A DNA stretch of 64,000 nucleotides from Angiostrongylus vasorum (lineage: Eukaryota; Nematoda; Chromadorea; Rhabditida; Metastrongylidae): the NCBI GenBank assembly GCA_018806985.1, contig JADANN010000180.1, forward strand, positions 38,868-102,867, read 5' to 3'. The notes beneath the pieces are model-generated. The model was given only the letters and a program-made list of their open reading frames with translations, did not search any database and was not told the origin of the DNA. The position numbers and the translations under genes were made by a program. Shown piece after piece: positions 9,701 through 19,811 of this stretch; position 1 is the first letter of the stretch, and every line of letters starts with the position of its first letter.

Positions 9701-12271
9701 TATGTCGCGTGGAGACCAACTGCACAGAATTCACATGGAAGCGTAATGTGCCCCTCCCATCAGAATAACAGAATTATATACTGCCAAATATCGCTTGTAA
9801 GAAACATGTTTCGAACAGCAACCAACGTGTGCACGGGAAGTAGAGGAGTCGCGGAACTTGGCACGGCAAATAGCGACTTCTAATGGCTACGAAACTGTAG
9901 CTCGGGACAGGTGTAGCGGGAATCCTAGGTCCCCAAACGACAACTCTAGCGATAGAAAGGTCCCATTTATCCTACCCTTCATCTCAAATTACGTAAGTGC
10001 AGTTATAAAACGCTGCTTAAGAAGGGCGGGTCTACAGAATTCGGTAAACGTAGTTGAAATGCCACCGAGTACTCTTAGGCCTCAGCTAGTTCGTAGCCGC
10101 TTATATGACCGTCTATGTGCAACGCAAAATTGCATAATTTGCCCTAATGGTAGAGACGGAGACTGCATGAGTTCGGCCCAGAGTTTGTCTGATCTCCTGT
10201 AAAGCGTGCGGGCAGAATGCATTGGCGAAACGAGTAGGCCACTCTGTGTCCGCATAAAAGGCCACCTAGTCGGCAAACGTAAACCAAATACCCCACTAGA
10301 CACGCATAGCACCCAGAGACATAACGGGGAAGACTTTGAAGTACGTGTCACGATTTCCTCACACGAATCGAGAACATTAATTCCAGAAATCGGAAAATGA
10401 ACCGCAGGGAAGAATGCCTCATTATCACGCGTGATATTGGGTAGTATATAAGCCTCTTATTCTGATGAAAGGGTACATTACGCTTCCATGTGAATTCTGT
10501 GCGGTTACATTACGCTTCCATGTGAATTCTGTGCGGTTGGTCTCCACGCGGCATACTCAGTGGAAGCCTCATAGAAAGCGATGAGCGTGCAAAGAAGCTA
10601 TTCTGTGTTCAATGTGATTAAAATCTTGGTTTAGCGTTTTCTCTGTTTGGTTATGGAGGTGTTTGGTCGAATAGATTGCTGTCAACTTGAGCTTTCCGTG
10701 CTCTGAGGAAGGCGAAATCCGCCGAAACCTCAGCTTATTCGTGAATAAAAAATAAAATGACACCCCGCATTTACTCAACAAGAATACGAAGACTTGTTAT
10801 CGTCCGAATGTGGTCCATCGTGCTGAGATGTTCTCGGAAACCTTCTTGCTAGCTTGGTTGTCCTTCTTCTAATGTTCTGTCAATCCTGCTTAGGATGACT
10901 CGAGTGAAGAGTCTATAGGCAATATAAAGCAAGGAGATTGTGCGTTTCCGGTCTTTCGTTGAATGGAAACCCTACATTCTGACAGGCAACGTGCAAAGAG
11001 CTACCCCAGTGTGCTTATGACAACTGGCGAAAGGTTCTTTAGGTGTTCAGATCTTATCCCGTTCGGAGCGAGTGTTGTTCAATTCTTCACCGAAGAAATA
11101 GCGTGTCGGATTTCGGAATGGTGGATCGGTTGTACGAAACACCCATCCTCTTTTATCTCATAAGAGGCAGGAAGCTTCCTCCATTGCCTTTTTGGAAGCT
11201 GGAACTGTCTTGTCTGAGCCTCGGTATGCAACCGTGTTGGCTTTGTAGTTGGTAAAGCTTCCGTGGGCTTTGCGAATGCTTATCCTAGCCTCTGCAGCTT
11301 CCACTACAGCTGCTGCTTTTCTTTTTCAAAATCTTCTTTTATCGCCTTTCTGGATTGGATTTGTAGCTCGTGCTTTCGTGGTGACGTATTAGCTTGAGTG
11401 TTTCTAGCGGCAGTGGTCTCTTGGTGGCCTTCGAACTCTCAGCTTTCATAGCGCTAACGTGGAGATGTTGTATGAGCTGATCGTATTCTTCGTCTGTGCT
11501 ATCGATCACAGCGTCCTCCCGAAAGCCGACTAGTGTCTGAATCTGATCTGAATAAATCCCCAGCTTATTGTGATTTCCGAACTTCATTTTTTCAACTTAG
11601 CCGCTTTCTACACTTTTTGCGAGAAGTGGAATCGTGCACAAGGAAGCGGTAGTTTAATCCGGATAGGATTCTGGGACAGCAGCGACATGGGTTAAGCAAA
11701 AACTTCAATCGATGTGGTCTACTTTTTTATGGTATTCTCCATTGGGAGACTCCCACGTTCATCGTTAGTAATGAAGCTTCCAGAACTGACCTTTCTGGAA
11801 TGATTATATTAAGAAAAGATTTCATGGGTTTATGGGAAAAAAAATCTCACATAAACTAGTCGTTGGCCGACGGGCAATCATTGCATTTAGTCTGTCGCTT
11901 AACCTATCACCGGGTGCTGGTGTACTTCTACGAATACATAGCTTCTTTTTCACTTCGATGTGGGCACATAACCCTCGCAACCTCACGCATTCATCCGACA
12001 CCCATTACTAATTCGGCCACACCTAATCCTAGCAACCTTAGCCTCCTAGCCCTACTCTTGTCACTTCACATCATTTGCGGTTCGGTCTGATCCAAATTCA
12101 AAATTCAAAAATCGTCTTTATCCCTACCTGATGAACTTCGTTCGCAACGTGTAACATTGAATGATCTGCATCCTTCCAATATTGTGCGAATCGACTATTA
12201 TGCATGGCCATTTCCTTCATGTACTCGTCCATCATACGCTCCATCATCCTGGACATGTGCCAAAACGACAT
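6791..12271 (-). CDS. Small heat-shock protein (alpha-crystallin/Hsp20), 149 aa, three exons
   Basis: Exons (minus strand) are 12128-12271, 7028-7170 and 6791-6953. They total 450 nt, a closed frame of 149 residues plus stop. Exon 1 starts MSFWHMSRMM and encodes a Met-rich N-terminal arm. Exon 2 opens the alpha-crystallin domain (VVDDDKKFAVSIDVSHFKPE). Exon 3 continues RSFVRSW and ends with an IPI motif (HIPIMPPKDRKR), the C-terminal I-x-I anchor typical of the family. Introns are CAG/GTAGGG to TTTTTAG (phase 0) and AAG/GTTCGT to GATTCAG (phase 2, 74 bp). The product should be an ATP-independent cytosolic holdase that binds unfolding proteins as oligomers. Intron 1 is 4957 bp and filled by transposons. 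It resembles nematode HSP-16 proteins and is paralogous to the gene at 35677-38944. No perfect GAAnnTTC heat-shock element was found just upstream, so inducibility is unproven. Confidence 0.92.
7355..7720 (-). mobile_element. SINE-B copy in intron 1 of the heat-shock gene
   Basis: The minus-strand order is tRNA-like head with B box CTAGTTCGCTACCGC, the central domain shared with SINE-A, then the SINE-B tail (TTCTACGAC-type, GGATGCAAGGAAACGAATCG, GTGCTGGGATCC). It lies in the same orientation as the host gene, so transcription passes through it in sense. Confidence 0.7.
7721..8514. other. Intronic DNA, nothing recognised
   Basis: Part of intron 1 of the heat-shock gene. A short AC/AAC-rich stretch lies near 7739-7751. 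No coding or repeat signature was identified. Confidence 0.45.
9016..9291 (+). mobile_element. SINE-A copy inside the RTE element
   Basis: A full-length plus-strand SINE-A with head (GTGTAGCGCAGTGG), B-box-like GAATCGATCCC, central domain and TTTATCC-type tail. It interrupts the RT coding region of the surrounding LINE, so it inserted after that LINE. Confidence 0.85.
9411..9422 (+). repeat. Target-site duplication, left copy
   Basis: AGACTTGTTATC, identical to 10790-10801. These copies flank the Penelope-like insertion, and each reads as the same RT codons (ITS-) on the minus strand. Confidence 0.85.
9524..9560 (-). ncRNA. Hammerhead-like motif, left terminal repeat
   Basis: The minus strand shows CTGAGGA, then a GGCG/CGCC stem II, then GAAAC and a GTC that would be the preferred cleavage triplet. 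Stem I pairing is lost beyond one base pair. It is the inverted partner of the motif at 10700-10734. Confidence 0.35.
9858..10400 (+). pseudogene. GIY-YIG endonuclease domain of Penelope-like element, inactivated
   Basis: A reading frame runs to a TAA near 10200 and resumes to 10398. Visible landmarks are FILPFISNYV, a Cys-rich segment, ETSRPLCVRIKGHL and DTHSTQRH. In intact relatives this domain nicks target DNA for insertion. The GIY half is unrecognisable, so the domain cannot be functional. Confidence 0.75.
10700..10734 (+). ncRNA. Hammerhead-ribozyme-like motif, right terminal repeat
   Basis: The order is GCT, CTGAGGA, A, GGCG-AAAT-CCGCC, GAAAC, CTC, AGC. GCT/AGC forms a short stem I, GGCG/CGCC forms stem II, and CTC is an acceptable NUH cleavage triplet. 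One extra A lies between the CUGANGA box and stem II compared with the textbook core. Stem III would be minimal, as in dimer-active hammerheads of retroelements. The motif is seen; catalysis is inference. Confidence 0.45.
10790..10801 (+). repeat. Target-site duplication, right copy
   Basis: AGACTTGTTATC, identical to 9411-9422. Its first three bases also overlap the end of the inverted terminal repeat. Confidence 0.85.
11801..12127. other. Intronic DNA before exon 1 of the heat-shock gene
   Basis: No repeat or exon was recognised in this 5' part of intron 1 on the minus strand, apart from the donor site at its right edge. Confidence 0.45.
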
Positions 12272-12633
12272 TTTCGGTGTTCCACTTATTCTTAGCCTCT
12301 GGAAGGAAAGCTGTTGAAATTTTTTACAATGAATAACCGTATTTCGACTGTAAATTTAAGCCCTTGGGTAAAAAAAATCTTTTTGTTTTGTATTGTTCAA
12401 CCGTTAAATGCTGGATTTTGTCCAAATTTTGTGAAAGTGTTCCCATTTGATGGTGGCTGGCATTTAGAAAGTATCCTTTGGAAAAAAGACTGAAGGCAAT
12501 AATATAGGATTTCGGGGTCTTCAGCTGACATGGAGTCCATTACCTATCAGTGAAATTATACATGCATGTCAAGGCTAACTGTTAGATGTGATCTGAGTTA
12601 ATCGTCAATGCAAAGTGTAACTTCTCATTTGGT

Positions 12634-12860
12634 AAAGGATAAAGCAATGGAAAGCTTTCGACGTTGATCAGTCTCCAAGGGAATGTGCCATGCATTCAGC
12701 TTCACCAAGCAGCGTTAGAGATAGTTGAATGTATACCCGAGTTTTACAACGACTTCGCTGTATGAAATCAGTGCTACTATCCGCCAGACAGTTCTGATCA
12801 CAGCTTGCAGACCCCGGATAATGGGAAGTTTGATGAGCCCGGGCAGGTTTGTAATACCGG
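12634..12860 (-). repeat. SINE-A copy, diverged
   Basis: The tail (AAAGGATAAAGC, GACGTTGATCAGTC) and parts of the body are clear. The head is largely lost. It lies directly upstream of the younger copy at 12879-13156. Confidence 0.65.
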
Positions 12861-12861
12861 G

Positions 12862-12878
12862 TATCTATTACTATAAAG
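12862..12878 (+). repeat. Target-site duplication of SINE-A, left
   Basis: TATCTATTACTATAAAG, 17 bp, identical to 13157-13173. Confidence 0.9.
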
Positions 12879-13156
12879 GATAGAAAGGATAAAGCTCTCG
12901 GCGTTGATCAATCCCTGAGGGATGCGCCATGCATTCGACTTTATTAAGTATTGTTGGAGGTGATTGAATGCATATCTGGTCTTAACACTCGTGGTCGCCT
13001 ACCGATGTATCGAGCCAGCGCTGCTATCCTCCCAAACAACTCTGTTACTAATTTGCCGTTCCCGGAGGGATGGAATGCTTGGTGGGCCATGGGCGCTGGG
13101 ATCGATTCCACGTGTGTGCCGTAGTGGCGCCACCAACCATCGCGCCACACGTGCCC
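12879..13156 (-). mobile_element. SINE-A, full-length copy with perfect 17-bp target duplication
   Basis: The 278-bp element lies between identical 17-bp flanks, which fixes both ends. The tRNA-like head is at the right edge (minus orientation) and the AAAGGATAAAGC tail at the left. The perfect duplication shows it moved by target-primed reverse transcription and is relatively recent. It is the best size reference for the family in this window. Confidence 0.92.
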
Positions 13157-13173
13157 TATCTATTACTATAAAG
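13157..13173 (+). repeat. Target-site duplication of SINE-A, right
   Basis: TATCTATTACTATAAAG, the partner of 12862-12878. Confidence 0.9.
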
Positions 13174-14087
13174 CATGATAAACGGATTAGAACTTCACAA
13201 CTTCATTAAGAAGAACTTCAAAAAGAAGTTAGAACTAGCCTGAGACGAAGACGTAGAGATTCGCGATAGCGAGACAAAATGAGGGTGAACCTGAAAATGA
13301 TTTGGATTTTTATATGCGCATCCACGTGGATTTGATAAGGATAACGTCTACAAGCTTCTGCGAGCGTTGGAATTCATGTCTAGACATGTGTTTATCAGGA
13401 TATCATACGATAACTGAAAAAAAAATCGATAAATTTAGCCCGTGACTACTTCCTTAGACCGAGTTTAATGCAACTTTAACAAAAATGGTCAAAATCTTGA
13501 CTTATTGATCGGTTTACGTTAGCTCGGAAAGCACTTTGCTGCAGCCGATGTGCAAGTGGCATCACCATCGTCAATAGCGTAGTGGGTCGAGTTGAGAGTG
13601 TGTCTACAGCATTGTCAGTTCATCAGCGAGATGTGTAAGGCTTCAGAATTGCGAAAGAGAAAAAAAACACCTCTACTCTGGCTCGTTCTACTTTACTCTA
13701 CAGCAGTGTTGGACGTGTCTCACAAAGAAAGGTGGGCAAAAGGGTCTTCGTAACTAACGTCAGATCTCTTCTAATTTAGCCCTGCAATCTACTCATAGAG
13801 ATATTTTAGAGCGCAGTAGTTGAACGACGTTGAATGAAGTCTAACCAACTAAAAAACACAGCAATTCAAGTGCGGGCTAGCACAGGAGTATACAAAGTGG
13901 TCCAAAATGTCAGCTGTAAACTTCTGTTTTTTGAATTTGTTCGCTGTTTCTAGTTTACATATAGTTTCTTCACATTAATGACAGCACAAATTTCATCCGG
14001 AATGACTTGAAGCACTAACATGCTGGAGATGCGGCAGCTAAAAAGCACAAAGTTTTCCAGGACTGCTGTGGATCAATTTATGGGACG
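13174..14087. other. No recognised feature
   Basis: Unique-looking intergenic DNA. No exon or repeat is supportable. Confidence 0.45.
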
Positions 14088-14100
14088 TTAAGCCCCAGAT

Positions 14101-14378
14101 GACACTTGTGGCGCAGTGGTTGGAAGCGCTCTGCAACACACACGTAGAATCGATCCTCGCGTCCATGGCCCACCAAGCCTTCCATCCCTCCGGGGTTGGC
14201 AAATTGGTACCAGACTTGTCTGGGAGAATAGCAGCATTGGCTCGATACACATAGGTAGGCCACCGCGAGTCATTGTAATGGCCAGATATGCATTCAATCA
14301 CCTCTAACGATACTTAATGAAGCCGAATGCATGGCGCATACCTCAGGGGATTGATAACGCCAAGAGCTTCTATCCTTT
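14101..14378 (+). mobile_element. SINE-A, full-length copy with 13-bp target duplication
   Basis: The A-box-like segment is at 14108-14119 (GTGGCGCAGTGG) and the B-box-like segment at 14146-14156. It is flanked by TTAAGCCCCAGAT at 14088-14100 and 14379-14391. Its length matches the 12879-13156 copy. Confidence 0.9.
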
Positions 14379-14449
14379 TTAAGCCCCAGATTGCATTTAT
14401 AAATATCAAACAGGTTATTTAAATCATAAGAGCTGCCACTGTGTGGCTG

Positions 14450-14560
14450 GAAGCAAGGTCCTTTTCAAGTGCTCTTGAAATTCAATGCTCACGTTTCAGT
14501 GACTTCGCCTTCTTCAGAGTCTTGACGCATTTATGTAACTCAGTTCTTATGAAACAATGA
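14450..14560 (-). repeat. Penelope-like terminal-repeat scrap with hammerhead-like core
   Basis: At 14487-14523 the minus strand has GACT, CTGAAGA, a weak stem II, GAAAC, GTG and AGC. The surrounding bases resemble the other terminal-repeat fragments. Stem I retains two base pairs, and GTG is not a good cleavage triplet, so this copy is probably dead. Confidence 0.4.
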
Positions 14561-15134
14561 ATTGGCTATAGTATGAATGAGAAGTAATTTATGTCAAATA
14601 TTGCAACCTCACGCAAATTTTCAAAGAGTAAAATCAGTCCAAAACAGTAAACAAGAAGATTGACAACAGCGTGTAAAGTCCATGGAATCACGGGAAAAGT
14701 GGACGAGAAAGAGCGAAAGTAAACAATGAAGAGATTGATAGTCGTTCATTATTCAGAGATTACCCATATACACCTGAAGGCGGTTTCATCTTTCACTCAA
14801 CGTATCCCAGCAATCCAGAGATCTTCACCAAAGAAGTATAAATTCAGCCTCTCACAATTCACAACGATTATAACAGGGTTTTTGGAAGCATGAGTATTCA
14901 ATATACTTGGAATTAAAATCACAGACTAGAAATCTTAATGGTTTCTTGTGTGACAGAGCAGAGTCTTTTCCACAAGAATGTCAAATTATCAACTTGTAAG
15001 TCCTCTAGTTCCCTATAATTATCGGGAGTTATTAGAAAACCGGCGTTGCTCTTAATCTAAGCCGTACAAAGACTAGTATACCAGTATCAGTCTAGATCAG
15101 TTACTCTCCTCCGTTGTTGTTTTTATCTAATATT
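14561..15134. other. No recognised feature
   Basis: No exon or repeat family was identified in this stretch. Confidence 0.45.
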
Positions 15135-15515
15135 TAGTGCTTATGGAGGGAGGCTGTGCACTGGTAGCGATCTCGTTCATTTCGTGGACGGCTCAACCTA
15201 CCCTGGCTCTGGTTCAACGCTGCTCTAGACCAACCATGCCTTTCATCGCTCTGGGGCACGGAAATTAGTACCAGTTCCCGCCAGTGAACGTGGGAACGGC
15301 GCATCACGGCTATCTAAGCATTATAAGAGTGTCGACTCTATCATGATTCAACGATGTTCACGAGGAAGATGAAAGAAATCACACACAGCAGCCGAAGCTA
15401 GACGCGAAGAAGGTTGAAGACTTTCGTGGATGGTCGGCGCGAATATACGAAGCAAGTGAAAAAAGTGCTGGGATGCGTAGACTCTGAGTCGTATGAAACC
15501 GGCTATGTAACAAAG
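15135..15515 (+). repeat. SINE-B copy, diverged
   Basis: The head with GCACTGGTAGCG and CTGGTTCAACGCTGC boxes is followed by a decayed central domain. The SINE-B tail follows (ACGATGTTCACGAGG, GCAGCCGAAGC, CTTTCGTGGATGG, GTGCTGGGATGC). Confidence 0.6.
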
Positions 15516-16299
15516 GAATAATCTAATCATCACATAATTATTGAAGGGTTGTCGCGCCATTGGGTGTTGCGCATATATCGTGGGTGTGTGAGATGTGAGC
15601 TTTGCATAAAGAATTCGGAGAAACAGGCAATTCAGCCTACGATTTATTATCCGGTGAAAGATTTCTAATAACGATAGTACTGAAGCAGATATGCAAAAAA
15701 TGGTTTGTGGTGTGTTAAGGCGTTAAGACTAGTCGAATTAATAGAGCTCCCTACAGTTTGATATGGTGCTGAATCTCTTCAACAAAAATAGAAATCGCTC
15801 TTTCGTTCTCCTTGTGTGAGGGATTATGTTCTACAAGAAGGAGTTGCTATTCATAGGAAATTTCTTGAATTATCGTGCAGTTTCGATTAAGGTGGGATGC
15901 TGGAAACTCTGCCGAAGGACCTTCGTGGCTTTCAAATGCGTTGCAAATGATTCTTCACTTTTCTGGAGGGTTTTGGAAAAGAGATGGAGGTGGAGCACTT
16001 CTCCTGAAATGGTCGGGTAATTCATGTTGGCTAAGACCATGGTTGCACAACCTGCAACGTTATATTGTGATGTAATGTGAGCGAAAATGATTCAATAGTG
16101 GTGCTTTTTGTATTCTTTACGACTTTTCCACTTTTTAATTAGTCGGCCAAATACTCTTATTCCAACATTTTTCAGCGTTCTCGGCTTAACGAGTTGAGAA
16201 TGGTCTCAAAGTCAGAAATAGTGAAACTCTATGAAATTTTAGTGTCCTTCGAAATTGAGTGAGTAAAGCGCAGCTCATCGGAGTGTTAAGGCTACCGCA
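15516..16299. other. No recognised feature
   Basis: Two overlapping short open frames near 15826-16075 lack splice context or family likeness. They are not called. Confidence 0.4.
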
Positions 16300-16640
16300 T
16301 ATAACCATAGTGATGTTGAGATATGAGCAAAATTGGGAAGCTCAGTTGGGATTCGAAACTGTGATCACTCTTACCGGTGAGCTCACATGATGTCTACTAC
16401 AGCAACTGAGTTCTTTGCTTTGCCTTCCCTCGGCTAAGTTATTACTCTATCGGTGCTATTACCAATCACCCGTCAACGGAAATGATCTGCGGAGCACAAA
16501 TTGGCCAGTTAAAGTGAAGTTGTTGTCGAAATCACATTGTTTTGACCTTTGACCGAGTTCAAAGCGTACATCAGGTGTCGTGTTTTGCTCATATCTCAGC
16601 ATCCCCATGGCTGATTCGTTATGGTGCTCCGCCAAAAACC
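16300..16640. repeat. FB-family element, diverged
   Basis: Recognised by ATAACCATAGTGATGTTGAG at the left and its inverted form ATATCTCAGCATCCCCATGG at the right. A CACCCGTCAACGG internal block also matches. The arms are old and differ from the main FB subfamily. Confidence 0.55.
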
Positions 16641-17059
16641 AATACGGCTCACTTGGAGCTTGCCGAAGAAAATTTCCCTTCGCCACAAGAAGGTTTGCTG
16701 AATTTTCTGAGCGTAGATAAATGCAAGTGCTGAGAGCTTCAGTGATTATGTCGGCAAAAGTTACTGGAACGTAGTTGGTACCTTATATAACAAGGCAACG
16801 TTTTAAAGATTTCGTGAAGCATTGTATTTCTGTGTGCTGGCCTATTCCTCTCTACGGAATTCTGCTAGAATTCTTCCCCCAGTTTGTAAACGTCTTTCCA
16901 CAGGCCACGTAAAAATACATCTGCCTCATGAAGTAAAAAGTGATAGGATCTTACGGGGTGGTATACAGACTGTAGTCTGCCAATGACAATTCACCTAATG
17001 ATTCATTGATGTGTTTTTGTAATTATGACAGCTGTAGGCAGTTGCAGCTAGTGTTAGAT
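16641..17059. other. No recognised feature
   Basis: No supportable exon or repeat was seen. Confidence 0.45.
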
Positions 17060-17480
17060 GGAATTATCCGCAGTTTTAGTATCTTGCTGCTTGATCGGTT
17101 GTGTCATTGCTACTTGAATATTTGGATGGCCCGCTTTCACTGGTTGTGCCAGCCCCAGCATAATTCCCAGTTTTTCAAAGTTTTGTAGGTTTAGCCATAG
17201 TGGTTCCTTGGAGTCGCGAGGACGGCCTAGCAAAAGTTTGCTCCAGATCGTCACTACCGCAGGCAATCACGGAACTTGTGGATCAGCGGGAAATTTGCCA
17301 CCATGCGAATAGCTTGAAGGGCGGTGGATTCTGGTATTGGTTTACTCTTAGCTTGGCTTCCTGCTAGAAACACCAGACTCCTCAGCTTGGGATGCCCTGC
17401 GGGGAGGATGAGTCCTCCGCTGCACATCGCAGCCCAACACCCTGGAATACCTCCCAGCTACGATGAAGCAGTGAACCGTT
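17060..17480 (-). mobile_element. SINE-C copy
   Basis: Similar in order and sequence to 26150-26540, 28370-28590 and 56965-57280. Shared blocks are GTTGTGCCAGCCCCAGCATA, CAAATTTCCC-type, GGTATTGGTTTAC, and an outer module ending in CCTGGAATACCTCCCAGC. The tRNA-like head is best seen in the 56965-57280 copy. Confidence 0.6.
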
Positions 17481-18871
17481 GGGAGGATTTCTTGTTATTA
17501 AATCTACGTTGTTCGAAAAACCTCAGGAAGATTCATACTGAGTTCCGAATATTTGTTTTATATGTATGTAAGCCTGTAAAGCTCCTCTAGGTCATCGACA
17601 TTTAAATCAACAATTTGTTCAAGCAAGAAGGAGTGGTGATCTGCTTAATTCGAAGGTTATTCGGATGAATTGGACGGTTTAAATGTCCTTCGGGAAAGGT
17701 GGTAACCAGTGATCATGTAACTACGGGAATCGTGTAGCATGGCAACCTTCATAAGAATGGTTTAGTGACGGACAACCTTTATAGTCAGCTGATGTGTCGT
17801 ATTTTGAGTTCGTGGGGCATTTATTAAGGTTTGAAGCTGCTTTGTGAGAAATGCAATTATTGCGAGAGATTCGCAGAGCCTTCTCTTAACTGATTTCCTC
17901 TAAGGTGCTCAAACGAAAGCTTTTCGCCGAATATTTCATTGTACATTTCGAACAAATCTTCTTTGTTTTGTAGAGAATTGCAAACACGAGTCTATTGAGG
18001 AAAATTCTTCTGTTGCCTGCTAATGATATTGGCATTCCATTTCAAGAAAGGCGAACGCGTTATCGGTCGGTTCGTCCTTAGTTAAGTCGAAGTCTTCCTA
18101 AGAGTTTTGATCTGTCAGTATTTTTCGTTTTCTTTAAGGAGGTCGGAAATTCCTTTCTTCTGGAGCGACTTAAGTCCAGAATTGCTCTCATTTAGTTCCT
18201 TGATCACCATCCTTTTCCGGGTGTTGGATGAGGGCACCATTGACTTATCCCTTTGATGACCAGTATTGATCCCACTTGTTCATCTCGTCGTCGTCGTTCT
18301 GTATTTGCAACGTATTGTCTTCTTTTCATCGTACTCGTAACACAGTGTTATCTTCTTTTTGTATTAGTTGTAACGAATTTTTGAGTGTTCCTTGTACATA
18401 AGTATCCTGGAGGTCCTGGAAAAAGATGGAGTCCGGATACTTCAATGTGGGGTTTCTCCTTTCTTATTAGGGCGTGCAGTTGGACGCAACCGAGTAGTAT
18501 GGAAGATTTGACCTCAGGCTTATTTTCTTTTTGTTGAGCAGTTTACGTTTGGTGTCGATGAGAAATCTCGACAATATCTTTTGCTACATGCACTAATTGT
18601 CTATATTTTCTTCTTTTTCGATTAGTTACCTTACGATTGTCTTTATTTGCTCCGGCAGCGTCCATCCGTTCGTCGTGCATAGCTGATGCTAGCAGAGAGA
18701 TCTTATTCAATTTTTGATGATGCTATCAAGTAAGTTCGTCGCAATTTCCATGCTTGTTGGTAAGAAATTTAATGGCTTTGTGTAGTTTTTGCATAGTAAG
18801 TTAGAATTCGTTTATCGCTTGCAGGTGTTATGCATTTTAAGAGCTAAGTAAACATGTAGAATGTTGGCTTT
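17481..18871 (-). other. Possible decayed coding sequence, unrecognised
   Basis: Across about 17850-18720 the minus strand shows runs of coding-like peptide broken by stops about every 15-40 codons. An example near 18050 reads FDLTKDEPTDNAFAFLEMEC. This suggests an old retroelement or pseudogene, but no domain could be named. Another reading is plain non-coding DNA. Confidence 0.25.
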
Positions 18872-19195
18872 TTTATTTACTGCCTTTTACAAGTTTTCAC
18901 GGCAGGGTATTATTTGTGAAACAACCACAATGATGCTGAGATGTTTGCAAAACTTCGGACCGCAGGTGTCTGCGGTGCGGAACGAACGAGATATAGTCCT
19001 TTCCGGGGAGTGACGCGGGAGTGATTGCTGAAGGCAGTGACCGATAAGACTAGGTGAGAGGCGCAACGAAGGACCAGCATGGTGTGGTGGTGAACGCGTT
19101 ACTCCCCGGTAGGGACAATAGCGCGTTCGTTCTCCACGGCAGACATCTGCGGTCTGGAGTTTTGCAAATATCTCAGCATCATAGTGGTTGTTCCA
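18872..19195. mobile_element. FB foldback element, second subfamily
   Basis: The left arm begins TTATTTACTGCC with a TTTTACAAGTTTTCACGGCA variant, and the right arm is inverted but cut short near 19200. Both arms contain the tRNA-like GGTGTGGTGGTGAACGCGTT block and the CCGCAGGTGTCTGCGG hairpin or its mutated form. Confidence 0.7.
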
Positions 19196-19811
19196 TAAAC
19201 ATTTAGATTTTTGTAGCTAAGAGAGATCTTTTGAATATATATTTGTGTTAAAGAGCTCTAAAAGTTGTCTTAATCGCATTTGTCCCCCTTGAAAGTTGGG
19301 ACGGTGACTGTGGATAACTGCAGATTTTTCACAACCGAATTACTGAGCGCTGCATCGTTTCGCCTCTTCGCTGTGGAGCGGCACTCTGATGTGAACATCA
19401 TGGAGTGTGCCTTAAAGGTTGACCTTTCGGTGCTTTCACCTTTTGAGACCATGGAAAAGTCAAAACGACACACAATCTATTAAGTCAAACACTTTCAAAA
19501 CTTCAGCAGGAAAAACTTGATACATAGATTTTCGTTCCCATTGTGAACAGCTCCTCTTAAACACCCACCGTTTTGTTCTTTTTAAGTCTTTTAGTTATTT
19601 AATAGAGACCATCAGCATAAAATCTTGCACTGGTCAGGAATGTGCCTGGATCAGATCAAAGAGTCAGCTTGAGGTACGCGGCGACGTCATGTGTGATCAC
19701 AAAGCAGAACTGCTTGCTATTCATTTTTGAATTTTTGGAAGTTATCCAGAATGGTTCAAGAGCTTTTCGTGCCGATGATTTACATTCCTATGCAGGAATA
19801 CAGATATATAA
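19196..19811. other. No recognised feature
   Basis: Two overlapping open frames on opposite strands (19270-19483) mirror each other and have no family likeness, so neither is called. Confidence 0.45.

Larger units (their letters stand above)
9423..10789 (+). mobile_element. Penelope-like element remnant with GIY-YIG endonuclease and inverted terminal repeats
   Basis: Flanked by a perfect 12-bp duplication. A 42-bp unpaired segment (9423-9464) is followed by a long terminal repeat to about 9765; the other terminal repeat runs inverted from about 10473 to 10792. Between them the plus strand encodes a decayed C-terminal region. This includes a Cys cluster (CIICPNGRDGDC) and then CIGETSRPLCVRIKGHL, matching the GIY-YIG endonuclease of Penelope-like elements. 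The GIY/VY part is lost, an in-frame TAA breaks it near 10200, and YIG has become CIG, so the enzyme is dead. The RT domain is absent. The right repeat contains a 32-bp tandem duplication (10473-10536). It sits inside an RTE element inside a host intron. Confidence 0.85.
8515..11800 (-). mobile_element. RTE-type LINE, broken, interrupted by SINE-A and a Penelope-like element
   Basis: Minus-strand coding fragments occur in the expected order. The endonuclease C-terminus (about 11800-11590) is followed by the linker (11587-11339), reverse-transcriptase fingers (11280-10802), RT continuing at 9422-9300, and the palm (8871-8641). The usual FADD catalytic box reads FASD at 8794-8805. The RT frame resumes exactly across the 9423-10789 insertion once one copy of its target duplication is removed. 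Stops and frameshifts are numerous. It is the same family as 21540-23325, 49866-53285 and 60420-62960. It lies inside intron 1 of the heat-shock gene, in the same orientation. Confidence 0.85.
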
